Shown: one piece after another, positions 5,341 to 5,424 of the stretch
How the letters are laid out: each line of letters opens with the position of its first letter
How positions within the stretch are numbered: position 1 is the stretch's first letter
Assembly: GCA_958346165.1 (NCBI GenBank)
Contig: CATVQO010000112.1
Location: 1-5,424 of the forward strand
Source: an uncultured Collinsella sp.
GTDB lineage: Bacteria > Actinomycetota > Coriobacteriia > Coriobacteriales > Coriobacteriaceae
Reading direction: 5' to 3'
Length of the DNA: 5,424 bases
Program-made: the position numbers and the translations under genes
The notes under the pieces: model-generated
Seen by the model: only the letters and a program-made list of their open reading frames with translations
What the model was told of the DNA's origin: nothing
Databases searched by the model: none

Positions 5341-5424
5341 CTACGGGCGCACGACACGCACGGCCTGCTCCATCTTCTCCACGATCACGTACATGTTGGT
5401 GACCTCGCCCACCGCAAGCTGGTC
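5341..5424 (-). CDS. yedF: YedF-type sulfurtransferase-like selenium metabolism protein, C-terminal fragment
   Basis: Only the last 27 codons are in the window; the gene continues past its right edge. The visible residues include LAVGEVTNMYVIVEKM, which I recognise as the C-terminal signature of YedF proteins, where the sequence after the CGTC-type motif reads 'K(E)LAVGEVTNMY.IVE'. YedF combines a TusA-like (SirA) N-terminal domain with a DsrE-like C-terminal domain and is tied to selenium metabolism by gene context. Its stop (TAG at 5343-5341) is 19 nt before the DUF3343 start. The identification rests on a short segment, so the rest of the protein must be seen to confirm it. Confidence 0.75.
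   Translation of the reverse strand, partial: DQLAVGEVTNMYVIVEKMEQAVRVVRP

Overview
The window looks like chromosomal DNA from a high-GC anaerobe of the Coriobacteriia, most like Collinsella or a close relative. I judge this from the GC-rich coding sequence, the style of the DUF559/AbiEi-like protein and the selenium/sulfur operon. No marker gene fixes the genus, so this is inference.

Left part (1-804, plus strand): a two-gene toxin-antitoxin operon. A RelB/DinJ-type antitoxin overlaps a PIN-domain (VapC-like) toxin by 8 nt. The pairing is a hybrid, because RelB/DinJ antitoxins classically pair with RelE/YafQ toxins. The PIN protein also seems to lack two of the usual acidic active-site residues and carries an Arg-rich tail.

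Middle part (about 805-2185): one minus-strand gene of 340 codons for an AbiEi-like/DUF559 protein with a Vsr-like (PD-(D/E)XK) nuclease region. It is framed by two long palindromes. Their outer arms form a perfect 38-bp inverted repeat (809-846 against 2142-2179), so the unit looks like a cassette with hairpin-bearing terminal inverted repeats. No transposase is present.

Centre (2202-2486, minus strand): tRNA-Pro(TGG) and tRNA-Gly(TCC), 6 bp apart, with a near-consensus promoter and a hairpin terminator.

Right part (2498-5424, minus strand): brnQ, a branched-chain amino-acid carrier. Upstream of it is the end of a selenium/sulfur operon: the 3' end of yedF, a DUF3343 Se/S carrier-like protein, and a NifS-like cysteine desulfurase (class V aminotransferase). 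The last two overlap by ATGA. The desulfurase would free S or Se from (seleno)cysteine, and YedF and DUF3343 are candidate carriers for the activated chalcogen. A strong terminator closes the operon. A possible brnQ promoter sits so close that its transcript would start inside the terminator's 5' arm.

Most interesting signals: the palindrome-bounded nuclease cassette, the hybrid toxin-antitoxin pair with a degenerate PIN active site, and the interlocked terminator/promoter in front of brnQ.
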